Assembly (NCBI GenBank): GCA_015075645.1
Contig: JABTUF010000001.1
Span: 186,001 to 250,000 of the forward strand
Reading direction: 5' to 3'
Source of the DNA: Burkholderiales bacterium
Lineage (GTDB): Bacteria; Pseudomonadota; Gammaproteobacteria; Burkholderiales; Casimicrobiaceae
Length of the DNA: 64,000 nucleotides
The first letter of the stretch is position 1. Every line of letters begins with the position of its first letter. The notes beneath the pieces were generated by a model. It did no database searches. It was given only the letters and a program-made list of their open reading frames with translations, and had not been told where the DNA came from. The translations under genes were made by a program, and so were the position numbers. This document shows positions 27,730 to 40,180 of the stretch, in pieces.

Positions 27730-28125
27730 CTAGCCGGGGCGAATCCTCGGGCGCAGGCGGCGGCGGCCGGCGATGGCGAGCGCGAGCGAGACCATCGCGA
27801 GCGCCGCGCCGCCCGACGCAGGCACCGCGAAGGCATCGCGGACCAACGCGAGCACGAGCACCGATTCCTTCTGGATGCCGTAGTCGGCGAGCGTACGGCT
27901 GTCCACCAGAAGTTCGCCGGCGTAGTACAACCGCTGCCGGGCGGCCGGAATCCCCTCCTGGTCCTGCACCTTCTGCTTGACGTTCCCGATCGTGTCGTTG
28001 CCTTCGACCTCGATCGCGATCGTCGGGCCGTCCGGCGTCTGCACGAAGATCTGCATCGCCTGCGCCCCGGCCGGAAGCGCGAGCGCGAGCCATGCCGCCA
28101 GCGCCGACAGGAACCGCCGGACCAC
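27730..28125 (-). CDS. Exported ubiquitin-like protein with PEP/IPTL-CTERM-like tail
   Basis: A 131-residue protein in three parts. Residues 1-23 are a signal peptide ending in AGAQA. Residues 24-94 are a ubiquitin domain that can be aligned without gaps to ubiquitin residues 1-71 (by hand, sequence from memory): 45 of 71 identical, for example MQIFV at the start, QDQEGIP and IQKES. Lys27, Lys29 and Lys63 are kept, but Lys48 is Glu, and the Leu8/Ile44/Val70 patch is Pro/Tyr/Ala. Residues 95-131 replace the conjugating tail with VPASGG, one short hydrophobic helix and an Arg-rich end ([12 protein letters not shown]), resembling PEP- or IPTL-CTERM sorting signals. The GTG start (28123-28125) is one base after the pntB stop, with GAAGG as a likely ribosome-binding site inside pntB. 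The gene probably belongs to the pntAB operon. The function is unknown; conjugation looks impossible without Gly-Gly. Confidence 0.88.
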   Translation of the reverse strand: MVRRFLSALAAWLALALPAGAQAMQIFVQTPDGPTIAIEVEGNDTIGNVKQKVQDQEGIPAARQRLYYAGELLVDSRTLADYGIQKESVLVLALVRDAFAVPASGGAALAMVSLALAIAGRRRLRPRIRPG

Positions 28126-28126
28126 G

Positions 28127-29545
28127 TCAGGCCTTCAGCGCCGCGAGAACCTCGTCGAGCATCTTCTTCGCGTCGCCGAACAGCATCCGGTTGTTGTCCT
28201 TGTAGAACAGCGGATTGTCGACGCCGGCGTAGCCCGACGCCATGCTGCGCTTCATGACGACCGAGTGCTTCGCCTTCCAGACCTCGAGCACCGGCATCCC
28301 GGCGATCGGACTTGCCGGATCCTCCTGCGCGGCGGGATTCACGATGTCGTTCGCGCCGATCACCATCGCCACGTCGGCGTCGGGGAAGTCCTCGTTCAGC
28401 TCGTCCATCTCGAACACGATGTCGTAGGGCACCTTCGCCTCGGCGAGCAGCACGTTCATGTGTCCGGGCATCCGCCCCGCGACCGGGTGGATGCCGAAGC
28501 GCACGTTGACGCCGCGCTCGCGCAGCGCCTTGGTGATCTCGTAGACCGTGTGCTGCGCCTGCGCGACCGCCATGCCGTAACCCGGGACGATGATGACTTC
28601 CTTCGCTTCCCTCAACAGGTCGGCGGTCTCCACCGCGGAGATCGGGTGCACTTCGCCCGCCGGTTGCGCCGCGCCGTCGCCCTTGGCCGCGGCGCCGCTG
28701 TCGGTGCCGAAGCCGCCCGCGATGACGCTGACGAAGTTGCGGTTCATCGCGTTGCACATGATGTACGACAGGATCGCGCCCGACGACCCGACCAGTGCGC
28801 CCACGACGATCAGGAGGTCGTTCGACAGCATGAAGCCGGTCGCCGCAGCGGCCCACCCGGAGTAGCTGTTCAGCATCGACACGACGACCGGCATGTCCGC
28901 TCCGCCGATCGCCATCACCATGTGGACGCCGAAGAGGAGCGCAATCACCGTCATCACGACCATCGCGGTCGTCGCCGAACCCGCGTCGTGCGAGGCGACG
29001 AAGCGCCAGCCGAACCAGACCACGACGACGAGGCCGGCGAGGTTGATCCAGTGGCGCGCGGGCAAGAGCAGGGGCTTGCCGCCGATCTTGCCCGAGAGTT
29101 TGCCGAACGCGATCAGCGATCCCGAGAAGGTCACTGCGCCGATCAGCACGCCGACGTACATCTCGATCTCGTGGATCGCGTTCTCGGCGGGCGTGAGCGT
29201 CGCCGAGACCGCCGGATCGACGAAGTTCGCATAGCCCACCAGCACCGCCGCGAGCCCGACGAGACTGTGCATCAGCGCGACCAGTTCCGGCATCTGCGTC
29301 ATCTGGACGATGCGCGCCGCGTAGAGCCCGATGATCGCGCCGACGACCATCGCGCCGGCGATCCACGGCAGCCCGGCCGACGACACTTGCGTGCCGAACA
29401 CGGTCGCCAGCACGGCGATCGTCATGCCCACCATGCCGTAGAGGTTGCCGCGGCGGGACGTTTCCTGGTTCGACAGGCCGCCGAGGCACAGGATGAAGAG
29501 GATCGTCGCGCCGAGGTACGCGACGGTGGCGAGGCTCGTGCTCAT
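28127..29545 (-). CDS. pntB: NAD(P) transhydrogenase beta subunit
   Basis: This 472-residue inner-membrane subunit has eight or nine N-terminal helices (1-270), then the NADP(H)-binding domain III with [20 protein letters not shown] and [20 protein letters not shown]. With PntA it uses the proton motive force to reduce NADP+ with NADH. It follows pntA by 13 bases. The next gene, encoding an exported ubiquitin-like protein, starts one base after its stop and so is likely translated by the same ribosomes. Confidence 0.97.
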   Translation of the reverse strand: MSTSLATVAYLGATILFILCLGGLSNQETSRRGNLYGMVGMTIAVLATVFGTQVSSAGLPWIAGAMVVGAIIGLYAARIVQMTQMPELVALMHSLVGLAAVLVGYANFVDPAVSATLTPAENAIHEIEMYVGVLIGAVTFSGSLIAFGKLSGKIGGKPLLLPARHWINLAGLVVVVWFGWRFVASHDAGSATTAMVVMTVIALLFGVHMVMAIGGADMPVVVSMLNSYSGWAAAATGFMLSNDLLIVVGALVGSSGAILSYIMCNAMNRNFVSVIAGGFGTDSGAAAKGDGAAQPAGEVHPISAVETADLLREAKEVIIVPGYGMAVAQAQHTVYEITKALRERGVNVRFGIHPVAGRMPGHMNVLLAEAKVPYDIVFEMDELNEDFPDADVAMVIGANDIVNPAAQEDPASPIAGMPVLEVWKAKHSVVMKRSMASGYAGVDNPLFYKDNNRMLFGDAKKMLDEVLAALKA

Positions 29546-29558
29546 GGTCGCGCCGCCC

Positions 29559-31154
29559 CTACTTGCGGAACATGCCGAGCATGCGCCGCGTCACCGCGAA
29601 GCCGCCGAACATGTTGACGGTGGCGAGCGCGATGGCGGCGATCGACAGCCAGCGGATCAGCGCGTCGGGACGCGTCACGCCGGCGGGCAGCGCCGAGAGG
29701 TTCGGCGCGATCTGCACCAGCGCACCGATCGCGATGATCGACGACACCGCGTTGGTGACGCTCATCAGCGGCGTGTGCAGCGCCGGCTTCACGTTCCAGA
29801 CCACCATGTAGCCGACGAAGCAGCCGAGCACGAACACGGTGAAGTGCCCGAGGAACGATGCCGGCGCGTAGCGGCCGATCAGAAGGAACAGGACCGCGCC
29901 GACGCCGAACAGCAGCGCCGCCTTGCCGGGCGACATCGGTCCCGACGGCTCGCCGTGGCCTTTCGGCTTCGCGGCGGCGACCGGCGCCGCCGCGGGCTTC
30001 GGCGGAGGCGCGGCGGGCAGCCTGGGCGGCGGCGCCGGCCACGTGATCGCGCCATCCTTGACGACGGTCAGGCCGCGGATCGCGTCGTCCTCCATGTCGA
30101 CGACGACGTTGCCGTCCTTCGCCTTGCACAGCTCCTCGGTGAGCCGCAGCAGGTTGTTCGAGTAGAGCGTCGAGGCCTGCGTCGCGAGGCGGCTCGCGAG
30201 ATCGGTGTAGCCGATGATCGTCACGCCGTGCTTGACCACCGCCCTGCCGGGCTCGGTGAGCTCGCAGTTGCCGCCCTGCTCCGCCGCCATGTCGACGATG
30301 ACGCTTCCGGGCCGCATCGAGCGCACCATCTCGGCCGTGATGAGCCGGGGCGCGGGCTTGCCCGGAATCAGCGCGGTCGTGATGATGATGTCGGCGTCGC
30401 GCGCCTGTTTCGCGTACATCTCGCGTTGCGCCTGCTGGAAGCCCTCGCTCATGACCTTCGCGTAGCCGCCGCCGCCGCTGCCTTCCTCGACGTAGTCGAC
30501 CGGCACGAACTCGCCGCCGAGCGACTTGACCTGGTCGGCGACCTCGGCGCGCGTGTCGTTGGCGCGCACGATCGCGCCGAGGTTGGCGGCCGTGCCGACC
30601 GCCGCGAGCCCGGCCACGCCGGCGCCGGCGATGAACACCCTGGCCGGCGGGATCTTGCCCGCGGCCGTCACCTGCCCGTTGAAGAACCGGCCGAAGGCGT
30701 TGGCCGCCTCGACGACCGCGCGGTAGCCGCTGATGCCAGCCATCGAGGTGAGCGCGTCCATCTTCTGCGCGCGCGAGAGCTGGCGCGGCAGCGCGTCGAT
30801 GGCGAGCACCGTCGCCTTCTTCGCGGCGAGCTGGGCCATGAGCTCGGGGTTCTGCGCCGGCCAGATGAAGTCGACGAGCATCCCGCCCTCGCGCATCAGC
30901 CCGACCTCGGAGGACGTCGGGGGACGCACCTTGAAGACGATGTCCGAGCCGGCCCACAGGGCCGCCGCCGCGGGCACGATCTCGGCGCCCGCGGCACGGT
31001 AGGCGTCGTCCGCGAAATTGGCGGCATCGCCCGCGCCGGACTCGACGGCGACGCGGAATCCGAGCTTCACGAGCTTCTCGACGACGTCGGGGACGGTTGC
31101 GACGCGCTTCTCGCCGGGGAAGACTTCCCGCGGCACTCCGATCTGCAGGGGCAT
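29559..31154 (-). CDS. pntA: NAD(P) transhydrogenase alpha subunit
   Basis: This 531-residue subunit of the proton-translocating transhydrogenase is a one-chain alpha like that of E. coli. The soluble NAD(H)-binding domain I comes first, with [18 protein letters not shown] at the N-terminus and [20 protein letters not shown] as the Rossmann motif. A Pro/Ala-rich linker (about residues 385-420) and four membrane helices follow. I chose the ATG at 31154 ([10 protein letters not shown]) over an upstream ATG at 31217, because the family starts here. It is the first gene of pntA-pntB-ubiquitin-like. Confidence 0.96.
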   Translation of the reverse strand: MPLQIGVPREVFPGEKRVATVPDVVEKLVKLGFRVAVESGAGDAANFADDAYRAAGAEIVPAAAALWAGSDIVFKVRPPTSSEVGLMREGGMLVDFIWPAQNPELMAQLAAKKATVLAIDALPRQLSRAQKMDALTSMAGISGYRAVVEAANAFGRFFNGQVTAAGKIPPARVFIAGAGVAGLAAVGTAANLGAIVRANDTRAEVADQVKSLGGEFVPVDYVEEGSGGGGYAKVMSEGFQQAQREMYAKQARDADIIITTALIPGKPAPRLITAEMVRSMRPGSVIVDMAAEQGGNCELTEPGRAVVKHGVTIIGYTDLASRLATQASTLYSNNLLRLTEELCKAKDGNVVVDMEDDAIRGLTVVKDGAITWPAPPPRLPAAPPPKPAAAPVAAAKPKGHGEPSGPMSPGKAALLFGVGAVLFLLIGRYAPASFLGHFTVFVLGCFVGYMVVWNVKPALHTPLMSVTNAVSSIIAIGALVQIAPNLSALPAGVTRPDALIRWLSIAAIALATVNMFGGFAVTRRMLGMFRK

Positions 31155-31256
31155 TCCGATGCTCTCCCGGGTTTTCGCGCGCTTCGCGTCCGGCAGCGTG
31201 TCACGCGCGGGCGACATACTGCCACAAACCGCCCGACGCCGCCCGCCGGCGACGCG

Positions 31257-32321
31257 TCAGATCGCTGCGGCGATCGCCTTGCCGGCCTCGACCGTCGAGG
31301 CGCGTCCGCCGATGTCGCGCGTGCGCGGCGCTGACGGATCGGAGAGTACGCGCTCGATCGCCGCGACGATCGACGCTCCCGCTTCGCGATGACCGAGGAA
31401 CTCGAGCATCAGCGCCCCCGACCAGATCTGGCCGATCGGATTGGCGATGCCCTGGCCCGCGATGTCGGGCGCCGAGCCGTGGACCGGCTCGAACAGCGAC
31501 GGGTGATCGCGTTCCGGGTTGAGGTTCGCGGACGGCGCGATGCCGATCGTGCCGCACACCGCGGGGCCGAGGTCCGACAGGATGTCGCCGAACAGGTTCG
31601 AGCCGACGACGACGTCGAACACCTGCGGGCGCTGGACGAAGTGCGCCGACAGGATGTCGATGTGGTACTGGTCGGTCCGGATGTCCGGATACCGCGCCGC
31701 CATCGCCCGGAAGCGCTCGTCCCAGTACGGCATCGTGATCGAGATGCCGTTCGACTTCGTCGCCGACGTGAGGTGCTTCGCGTCCCGCGTGCGCGCGAGT
31801 TCGAACGCGTAGCGCAGCACGCGGTCGACGCCCTTGCGCGTGAACACCGATTGCTGGAACACGATCTCGCGCTCGGTGCCCTCGAACATCCGCCCGCCCA
31901 CCGACGAGTACTCGCCCTCGGTGTTCTCGCGCACGACGACGAAGTCGATGTCGCCCGCCTTCCGGTGCGCGAGCGGCGTCGCGATGCCCGGCATCAGCCG
32001 GCACGGCCTCAGGTTGACGTACTGGTCGAAGCCGCGCCGGAACGGGATCAGCGAGCCCCACAGCGACACGTGGTCGGGCACCGTGGCGGGCCAGCCGACC
32101 GCCCCGTAGTAGATCGCCTCGAAGCCCGAGAGCGTCTCGAACCAGTCCTCCGGCATCATGCGGCCGTGCTTCGCGTAGTAGTCGCAACTCCAGTCGAAGT
32201 GCGTGAACGCGAGCGACACGCCGTGCTTCTTCGCCGCGGCCTCGACCGCGCGCAGGCCCTCGGGCATCACTTCCTTGCCGATGCCGTCGCCGGGCATCAC
32301 CGCGATCCTGTGCGTCGCCAT
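31257..32321 (-). CDS. Tartrate/D-malate dehydrogenase family (isocitrate/isopropylmalate dehydrogenase superfamily)
   Basis: This 354-residue cytosolic NAD-dependent oxidative decarboxylase closely resembles TtuC/DmlA. It begins THRIAVMPGDGIGKEVMPEG and has the substrate loop FRRGFDQYVNLRPCRLMPGI, VVRENTEGEYSSVGG, DILSDLGPAV and the cofactor region EPVHGSAPDIAGQGIANPIG. The DWFETLSGFEAIYYGAVGWP block is typical of tartrate/malate dehydrogenases rather than LeuB. The ATG at 32321, with GGGAGG just upstream, is preferred over one at 32345. Substrate choice between tartrate, D-malate and 3-isopropylmalate cannot be settled by reading. Confidence 0.88.
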   Translation of the reverse strand: MATHRIAVMPGDGIGKEVMPEGLRAVEAAAKKHGVSLAFTHFDWSCDYYAKHGRMMPEDWFETLSGFEAIYYGAVGWPATVPDHVSLWGSLIPFRRGFDQYVNLRPCRLMPGIATPLAHRKAGDIDFVVVRENTEGEYSSVGGRMFEGTEREIVFQQSVFTRKGVDRVLRYAFELARTRDAKHLTSATKSNGISITMPYWDERFRAMAARYPDIRTDQYHIDILSAHFVQRPQVFDVVVGSNLFGDILSDLGPAVCGTIGIAPSANLNPERDHPSLFEPVHGSAPDIAGQGIANPIGQIWSGALMLEFLGHREAGASIVAAIERVLSDPSAPRTRDIGGRASTVEAGKAIAAAI

Positions 32322-32431
32322 CCGTCCCTCCCTGAGGTCGCGCACATTCTAAGGCCGCAGGAGCCGTCGTTGCGCTGTGCTAGAGTGTCCCTGCGCGCCG
32401 GCATCCGCCGGCGTCGTCGCGTTCCGCCTCC

Positions 32432-33337
32432 GTGACCCCTGCCGCCGCCCGCCGTCGCGCGATCGCGATGATGATCGTCGCCGCGACCTGCTGGTCGTCG
32501 GGCGGCTTCCTCGTGCGGCGCCAGTCGCTCGACGACGCCTGGGAGATCGTGTTCTGGCGCAGCACCTTCATGGTGCTGTTCGTCGCCGGCGTCCTCGCCG
32601 TCCTCCACGGCCGCAAGACGGGCGCGGCGATTCGCGCGGTCGGCGCACCGGGGCTCGCGTCGGGCGTCTTCCTCGCCTGCACCTTCTTCTTCTTCATCGC
32701 GTCGCTGACGCGCACGACGGTCGCCAACACCTTCGTGCTGATGAGCATCGCGCCGTTCGTCGCGGCGATCGCCGGCCGGGTGTTCCTGCGCGAGGCGGTG
32801 CCCCCGCGAACCTGGATCGCGATGGCGGTCGCGTTCGCCGGCATCGTCGTGATGTTCGGCGACGCGATCGACTCGGGGCAACTCGTCGGCAACCTGCTCG
32901 CGCTCGGCGTGCCCTGCTTCTTCGCGGCGCAGGTCACGGTACTGCGGAAGTACCACGCGAGCGTCGACATGCTGCCGCAGGTGCTGGTCGCGGGCGTCGT
33001 CTCGATCGCGGTGGCGGCGCCGCTCGCGTCGCCGTTCACCGCGACGCCCGGCGACCTCGCGGTCCTCGCCGTGATGGGCTCGATCCAGTTGGGCGCCGGC
33101 TGTCTGCTCGCCACCGCGGCGTCGCGCCAGCTCACCGCCACCGAACTCGGGCTCCTCGGACTCCTCGAGCCGATCCTCGGCCCGATCTGGGTGTGGGCGC
33201 TGATGGGCGAGCATCCGGGCACGACGACGCTCGTCGGCGGCGCGATCGTGCTCGCCGCCGTGATCGCGAACGAGGCGTTCGCCGCCTGGCGCACCCGCAA
33301 TCGCGAACCGGCCACGGGACTCCCGCCGGTCGGGTGA
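32432..33337 (+). CDS. DMT-superfamily (EamA) transporter
   Basis: This 301-residue membrane protein has about ten helices in two EamA repeats. The first repeat includes WEIVFWRSTFMVLFVAGVLA, and the second ends LGLLGLLEPILGPIWVWALM, the usual EamA closing motif with its conserved Glu-Pro. Relatives export amino acids or other metabolites; the substrate is not predictable. It starts with GTG at 32432, and no closer ATG fits. Its stop is 4 bases before the next transporter gene, so the two probably form an operon. Confidence 0.9.
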   Translation: MTPAAARRRAIAMMIVAATCWSSGGFLVRRQSLDDAWEIVFWRSTFMVLFVAGVLAVLHGRKTGAAIRAVGAPGLASGVFLACTFFFFIASLTRTTVANTFVLMSIAPFVAAIAGRVFLREAVPPRTWIAMAVAFAGIVVMFGDAIDSGQLVGNLLALGVPCFFAAQVTVLRKYHASVDMLPQVLVAGVVSIAVAAPLASPFTATPGDLAVLAVMGSIQLGAGCLLATAASRQLTATELGLLGLLEPILGPIWVWALMGEHPGTTTLVGGAIVLAAVIANEAFAAWRTRNREPATGLPPVG

Positions 33338-33341
33338 GCCG

Positions 33342-34118
33342 ATGACGCTCCCCGAGTTCCCGCTCCTCTTCTACCCGGTCGCGATCGCCGGCATCCTCCT
33401 GACCGGCATCGCCAAGGGCGGCTTCGGCGGCGGCGCCGCGGGCATCGGCGTGCCGCTGATGTCGATGTTCATCGCGCCGCCGACCGCCGCGGCGATCATG
33501 CTGCCGATCCTGTGCGCGATGGACCTCTTCGGCGTCCACGCCTGGCGCGGACGCTGGTCGCGCACGCACCTCGCGGTCCTCGTGCCCGGCGCGCTCGCCG
33601 GCATCGCGCTCGGGGGGCTCGCGTTCGGCGCGATGTCGGTGAACGCGATCCGCGTCGTCGTCGGCGCCATCGCGGTCCTGTTCGCGCTCAACCGCTGGTT
33701 CCGCCTCTCCGAGCGTCTGGCCGCGCGGCTCGCGCGCGCTACCGCCCCGCCCGGCCGCGTCGCGGGCACGTTCTGGGGCGCGGTGTCGGGCTTCACGAGC
33801 ACGCTCGCGCACGCGGGCGGGCCGCCGTTCGTGATCTACCTCCTGCCGCACCGGCCGGACAAGACCACGTTCGTCGCGACCTCGGTCGTCTTCTTCCTGA
33901 TCGTCAACTACGCGAAGCTCGTCCCGTACGCGATGCTCGGGCAGCTCAACGCGGCGAACCTCGCGACCTCGCTCCTGTTCGCCCCGCTCGCACCGATCGG
34001 CATCCGGCTCGGGGTCTGGCTGCACCGGCGCTTGCCGGAGGCCGTCTTCTACCAGGTGACCTACGTGCTGCTGTTCGCGAGCGGCGGCAAGCTCCTCCGG
34101 GACGCGCTCTCCGCCTGA
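33342..34118 (+). CDS. TauE/SafE-family sulfite exporter-like permease
   Basis: This 258-residue membrane protein has about eight helices. It carries the TauE/SafE repeat pattern: GITG-like [20 protein letters not shown] at the N-terminus and its second half SGFTSTLAHAGGPPFVIYLL, where 'AHAGGPP' is the family hallmark. Members export sulfite, sulfoacetate or other small anions. The ligand here is unknown. It lies 4 bases behind the DMT transporter gene. Confidence 0.9.
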   Translation: MTLPEFPLLFYPVAIAGILLTGIAKGGFGGGAAGIGVPLMSMFIAPPTAAAIMLPILCAMDLFGVHAWRGRWSRTHLAVLVPGALAGIALGGLAFGAMSVNAIRVVVGAIAVLFALNRWFRLSERLAARLARATAPPGRVAGTFWGAVSGFTSTLAHAGGPPFVIYLLPHRPDKTTFVATSVVFFLIVNYAKLVPYAMLGQLNAANLATSLLFAPLAPIGIRLGVWLHRRLPEAVFYQVTYVLLFASGGKLLRDALSA

Positions 34119-34150
34119 ACGCGCCCGCCGCACGGCCCGGCGCGCTGCGC

Positions 34151-34156
34151 TATCAT
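34151..34156 (+). promoter_or_regulatory. -10 element (TATCAT) upstream of accA
   Basis: TATCAT lies 27 bases before the accA ATG in GC-rich flanks. No clear -35 is visible. It would start an accA-tilS transcript. Confidence 0.35.
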
Positions 34157-34183
34157 CCCTGACCCGTCCACGGAGCCGACCGG

Positions 34184-37704
<3,521 letters not shown>

Positions 37705-37747
37705 CCCCATCGGGAGCGGGGTCCGCGCCGCGGGCCCCGCCGACGCC

Positions 37748-38281
37748 ATGCGCTGGCTCGAACACCTCGAGGAGGGCCTCGTCGCCTTCCTGATGGCGGC
37801 GATGACGCTGGTCACCTTCATGCAGGTGGTCGCGCGCTACGTCTTCAACTACAGCTTCGTCTGGGCGCTGGAACTCACCGGCGTCATGTTCGCGTGGCTG
37901 ATCTTCGTCGGCATGTCCTACGGCGTCCGGGTCGGCGCCCACATCGGCGTCGACGTGCTGGTCAAGTCGCTGGGCCGGGGCGCGCGGCGCGCGGTCGTCG
38001 TCGCCGCCGCGCTGCTGTGCCTCGCCTACGCGCTCATCGTCACCTGGGGCGGCTACCAGTACGTGCGCAAGATGTACGACGTGGGCATCCTGATGCAGGA
38101 CATCCCGATCCAGCAGTGGATCCCGCGCATCATCCTGCCGCTCGGCTTCGCGATGCTGGCGTTCCGCTTCGCCGAAGTGCTCGTCCGGCTCGCGCGCGGC
38201 GGCGAGGCGCACCTCGTCGGCGACGAGGCCGAGGACGCGCTCAAGCTGCGCCAGGACGAGCCCGGAGGGAACGCGCGATGA
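37748..38281 (+). CDS. dctQ: TRAP transporter small permease DctQ
   Basis: This 177-residue inner-membrane protein has four helices. The motif WALELTGVMFAWLIFVGMSY, with the conserved Glu, and the following GVRVGAHIGVDVL are typical of the DctQ family. It pairs with DctM to form the sodium-driven permease. Its stop overlaps the dctM ATG by 4 bases (ATGA), showing translational coupling. Confidence 0.94.
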   Translation: MRWLEHLEEGLVAFLMAAMTLVTFMQVVARYVFNYSFVWALELTGVMFAWLIFVGMSYGVRVGAHIGVDVLVKSLGRGARRAVVVAAALLCLAYALIVTWGGYQYVRKMYDVGILMQDIPIQQWIPRIILPLGFAMLAFRFAEVLVRLARGGEAHLVGDEAEDALKLRQDEPGGNAR

Positions 38282-39555
38282 CCACCCTCGCGCTGTTCGT
38301 CCTGCTGTTCGCGTTCATGTTCATGGGCATGCCGGTGGCGATCGCGCTCGGCTTGTCCTCGCTCGTGACGATCATGCTGTTCGCGCAGGACTCGCTCGCG
38401 TCGCTGTCGCTCAAGCTGTTCGAGACGTCCGAGCACTACACGCTGCTGGCGATCCCGTTCTTCATCCTCGGCGGCGCGTTCATGACCACCGGAGGCGTGG
38501 CGAAGCGGATGATCCGCTTCGCGAACGCCTGCATCGGCCACCTGCGCGGCGGGCTGGCGATGGCCTCGGTCATGGCGTGCATGCTCTTCGCCGCGGTGTC
38601 CGGCTCGTCGCCGGCGACCGTCGTCGCCGTCGGCTCGATCGTCATCGCGGGCATGGTGCGGGCCGGCTATTCGCAGAACTTCGCGGCGGGGGTGATCTGC
38701 AATGCGGGCACGCTCGGCATCCTGATCCCGCCGTCGATCGTCATGGTCGTCTACGGCGCAGCGACCGAAACCTCGGTGGGCAAGCTCTTCATGGCCGGCG
38801 TGATCCCCGGGATCCTGCTCGGCCTCCTGCTGATGGTCGCGATCTGGTTTCGCGCGCGCATCATCAAGCTCCCGACGCAGCCGCGCGCGACGCTGCGCGA
38901 GGTGCTGACCTCCGGGCGCGATTCGCTGTGGGGCCTGCTGCTGATCGTCATCATCCTGGGCGGCATCTACGGCGGCGTGTTCACGCCGACGGAAGCGGCC
39001 GCGGTGGCGGCGGTCTACGCGTTCGTGATCGCGGTGTTCGTCTACCGCGACATCGGGATGCGCAACGTGCCGGAGGTCCTGATCGAGGCCGGCAAGGTCA
39101 CGGTGATGCTGATGTTCATCGTGGCCAACGCGCTCCTGTTCGCGCACGTGCTGACCACCGAGCGCATCCCGCAGCAGATCGCCGAGATCATCGTCGGCTG
39201 GGGCATGTCCGGCTGGCAGTTCCTGGTCGTGGTGAACATCCTGCTGCTGATCGCCGGCATGTTCATGGAGCCGACCGGCATCATCCTGATCCTCGCGCCG
39301 ATCCTGTTCCCGATCGCGACCCGGCTCGGCATCGATCCGGTCCACCTCGGCATCATCATGGTGGTGAACCTCGAGATCGGCATGGTCACGCCGCCGGTCG
39401 GCCTCAACCTGTTCGTCACCGCGGGCATCACGCGAATGTCGATCGGACAGGTCGTGAAGGCGGCGCTGCCGTGGACGCTGTTGCTGCTCGCCTTCCTCGT
39501 CGTCGTCACCTACGTGCCGGTGATCACGCTCTTCCTGCCCGACCTGCTGTTCTGA
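38278..39555 (+). CDS. dctM: TRAP transporter large permease DctM
   Basis: This 425-residue inner-membrane protein has about eleven helices and belongs to the DctM family. It contains FMFMGMPVAIALGLSSL, AAVSGSSPATVVAVGSI, GTLGILIPPSIVMVVYG and TPTEAAAVAAVYAFVIAVFV. It is the ion-coupled transport subunit of the TRAP system. The ATG at 38278 overlaps the dctQ stop, fixing the start. Substrate is most likely a C4-dicarboxylate or related acid. Confidence 0.95.
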   Translation: MTTLALFVLLFAFMFMGMPVAIALGLSSLVTIMLFAQDSLASLSLKLFETSEHYTLLAIPFFILGGAFMTTGGVAKRMIRFANACIGHLRGGLAMASVMACMLFAAVSGSSPATVVAVGSIVIAGMVRAGYSQNFAAGVICNAGTLGILIPPSIVMVVYGAATETSVGKLFMAGVIPGILLGLLLMVAIWFRARIIKLPTQPRATLREVLTSGRDSLWGLLLIVIILGGIYGGVFTPTEAAAVAAVYAFVIAVFVYRDIGMRNVPEVLIEAGKVTVMLMFIVANALLFAHVLTTERIPQQIAEIIVGWGMSGWQFLVVVNILLLIAGMFMEPTGIILILAPILFPIATRLGIDPVHLGIIMVVNLEIGMVTPPVGLNLFVTAGITRMSIGQVVKAALPWTLLLLAFLVVVTYVPVITLFLPDLLF

Positions 39556-39696
39556 GCCGCCGGGCGCGCCGGACCGATCCGGCGCGCTCCGTCGGCCCCT
39601 TCGCGCCCGCACGCCTGTCGTGCCGTTCCCGCCGATCCGGGCAGCCGCGCGAGCGCGCCCCGCGTCGCGGCGCATGCGCCCGGGGGACACCGATGC

Positions 39697-39702
39697 TACA
39701 AT
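39697..39702 (+). promoter_or_regulatory. -10 element (TACAAT) upstream of ndk
   Basis: TACAAT sits in an AT-rich island (GCTACAATATTGAATTTCC), 39 bases before the ndk ATG. It is the only such patch in the 186-base gap between dctM and ndk, and the probable start of the long downstream gene cluster. No clear -35 is visible. Confidence 0.5.
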
Positions 39703-39741
39703 ATTGAATTTCCTCGGAATAATCCTGTCGGAGCGCCCAGC

Positions 39742-40167
39742 ATGGCCGTCGAACGCACCCTTTCCATCATCAAGCCGGACGCCGTCGCGAAGAACGTCGT
39801 CGGTCAGATCTACGCCCGCTTCGAGGGCGCGGGCCTGAAGATCGTCGCCGCCCGCATGGCGCATCTCTCGCGTGCCGAGGCGGAAGGCTTCTACGCCGTG
39901 CACCGGGCGCGCCCGTTCTTCAAGGATCTGGTCGAGTTCATGACCTCCGGCCCGGTGATGATCCAGGTGCTCGAAGGCCCCGGCGCGATCGCGAAGAACC
40001 GCGACCTGATGGGCGCGACCGATCCGAAGAAGGCGGCGCCCGGCACGATCCGCGCCGATTTCGCGTCGTCGATCGACGCGAACGCCGTGCACGGCTCCGA
40101 TGCGCCGGAGACCGCGGCGATCGAGATCGCCTATTTCTTCCCGGCATCGCAGGTCTACTCCCGCTGA
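39742..40167 (+). CDS. ndk: Nucleoside diphosphate kinase
   Basis: This 141-residue cytosolic enzyme transfers the gamma phosphate between nucleoside triphosphates and diphosphates. It begins [20 protein letters not shown] and carries the active-site His in [20 protein letters not shown]. Length and motifs are standard. It starts the ndk-rlmN-pilW-rodZ-hisS cluster; rlmN follows 13 bases after its stop. Confidence 0.98.
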   Translation: MAVERTLSIIKPDAVAKNVVGQIYARFEGAGLKIVAARMAHLSRAEAEGFYAVHRARPFFKDLVEFMTSGPVMIQVLEGPGAIAKNRDLMGATDPKKAAPGTIRADFASSIDANAVHGSDAPETAAIEIAYFFPASQVYSR

Positions 40168-40180
40168 CCGTCACGGCGTC

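Noticed and set aside
27730..28125. Eukaryotic contamination as the source of the ubiquitin sequence
   Set aside because: The gene has the window's GC-rich codon use, a bacterial signal peptide, no intron, and starts one base after pntB, so it is part of this chromosome as assembled.
27730..28125. Part of a bacterial ubiquitin-conjugation (E1/E2/JAB-type) defence operon
   Set aside because: No E1-, E2- or JAB-like genes are nearby, the protein is exported, and the C-terminal Gly-Gly is absent.
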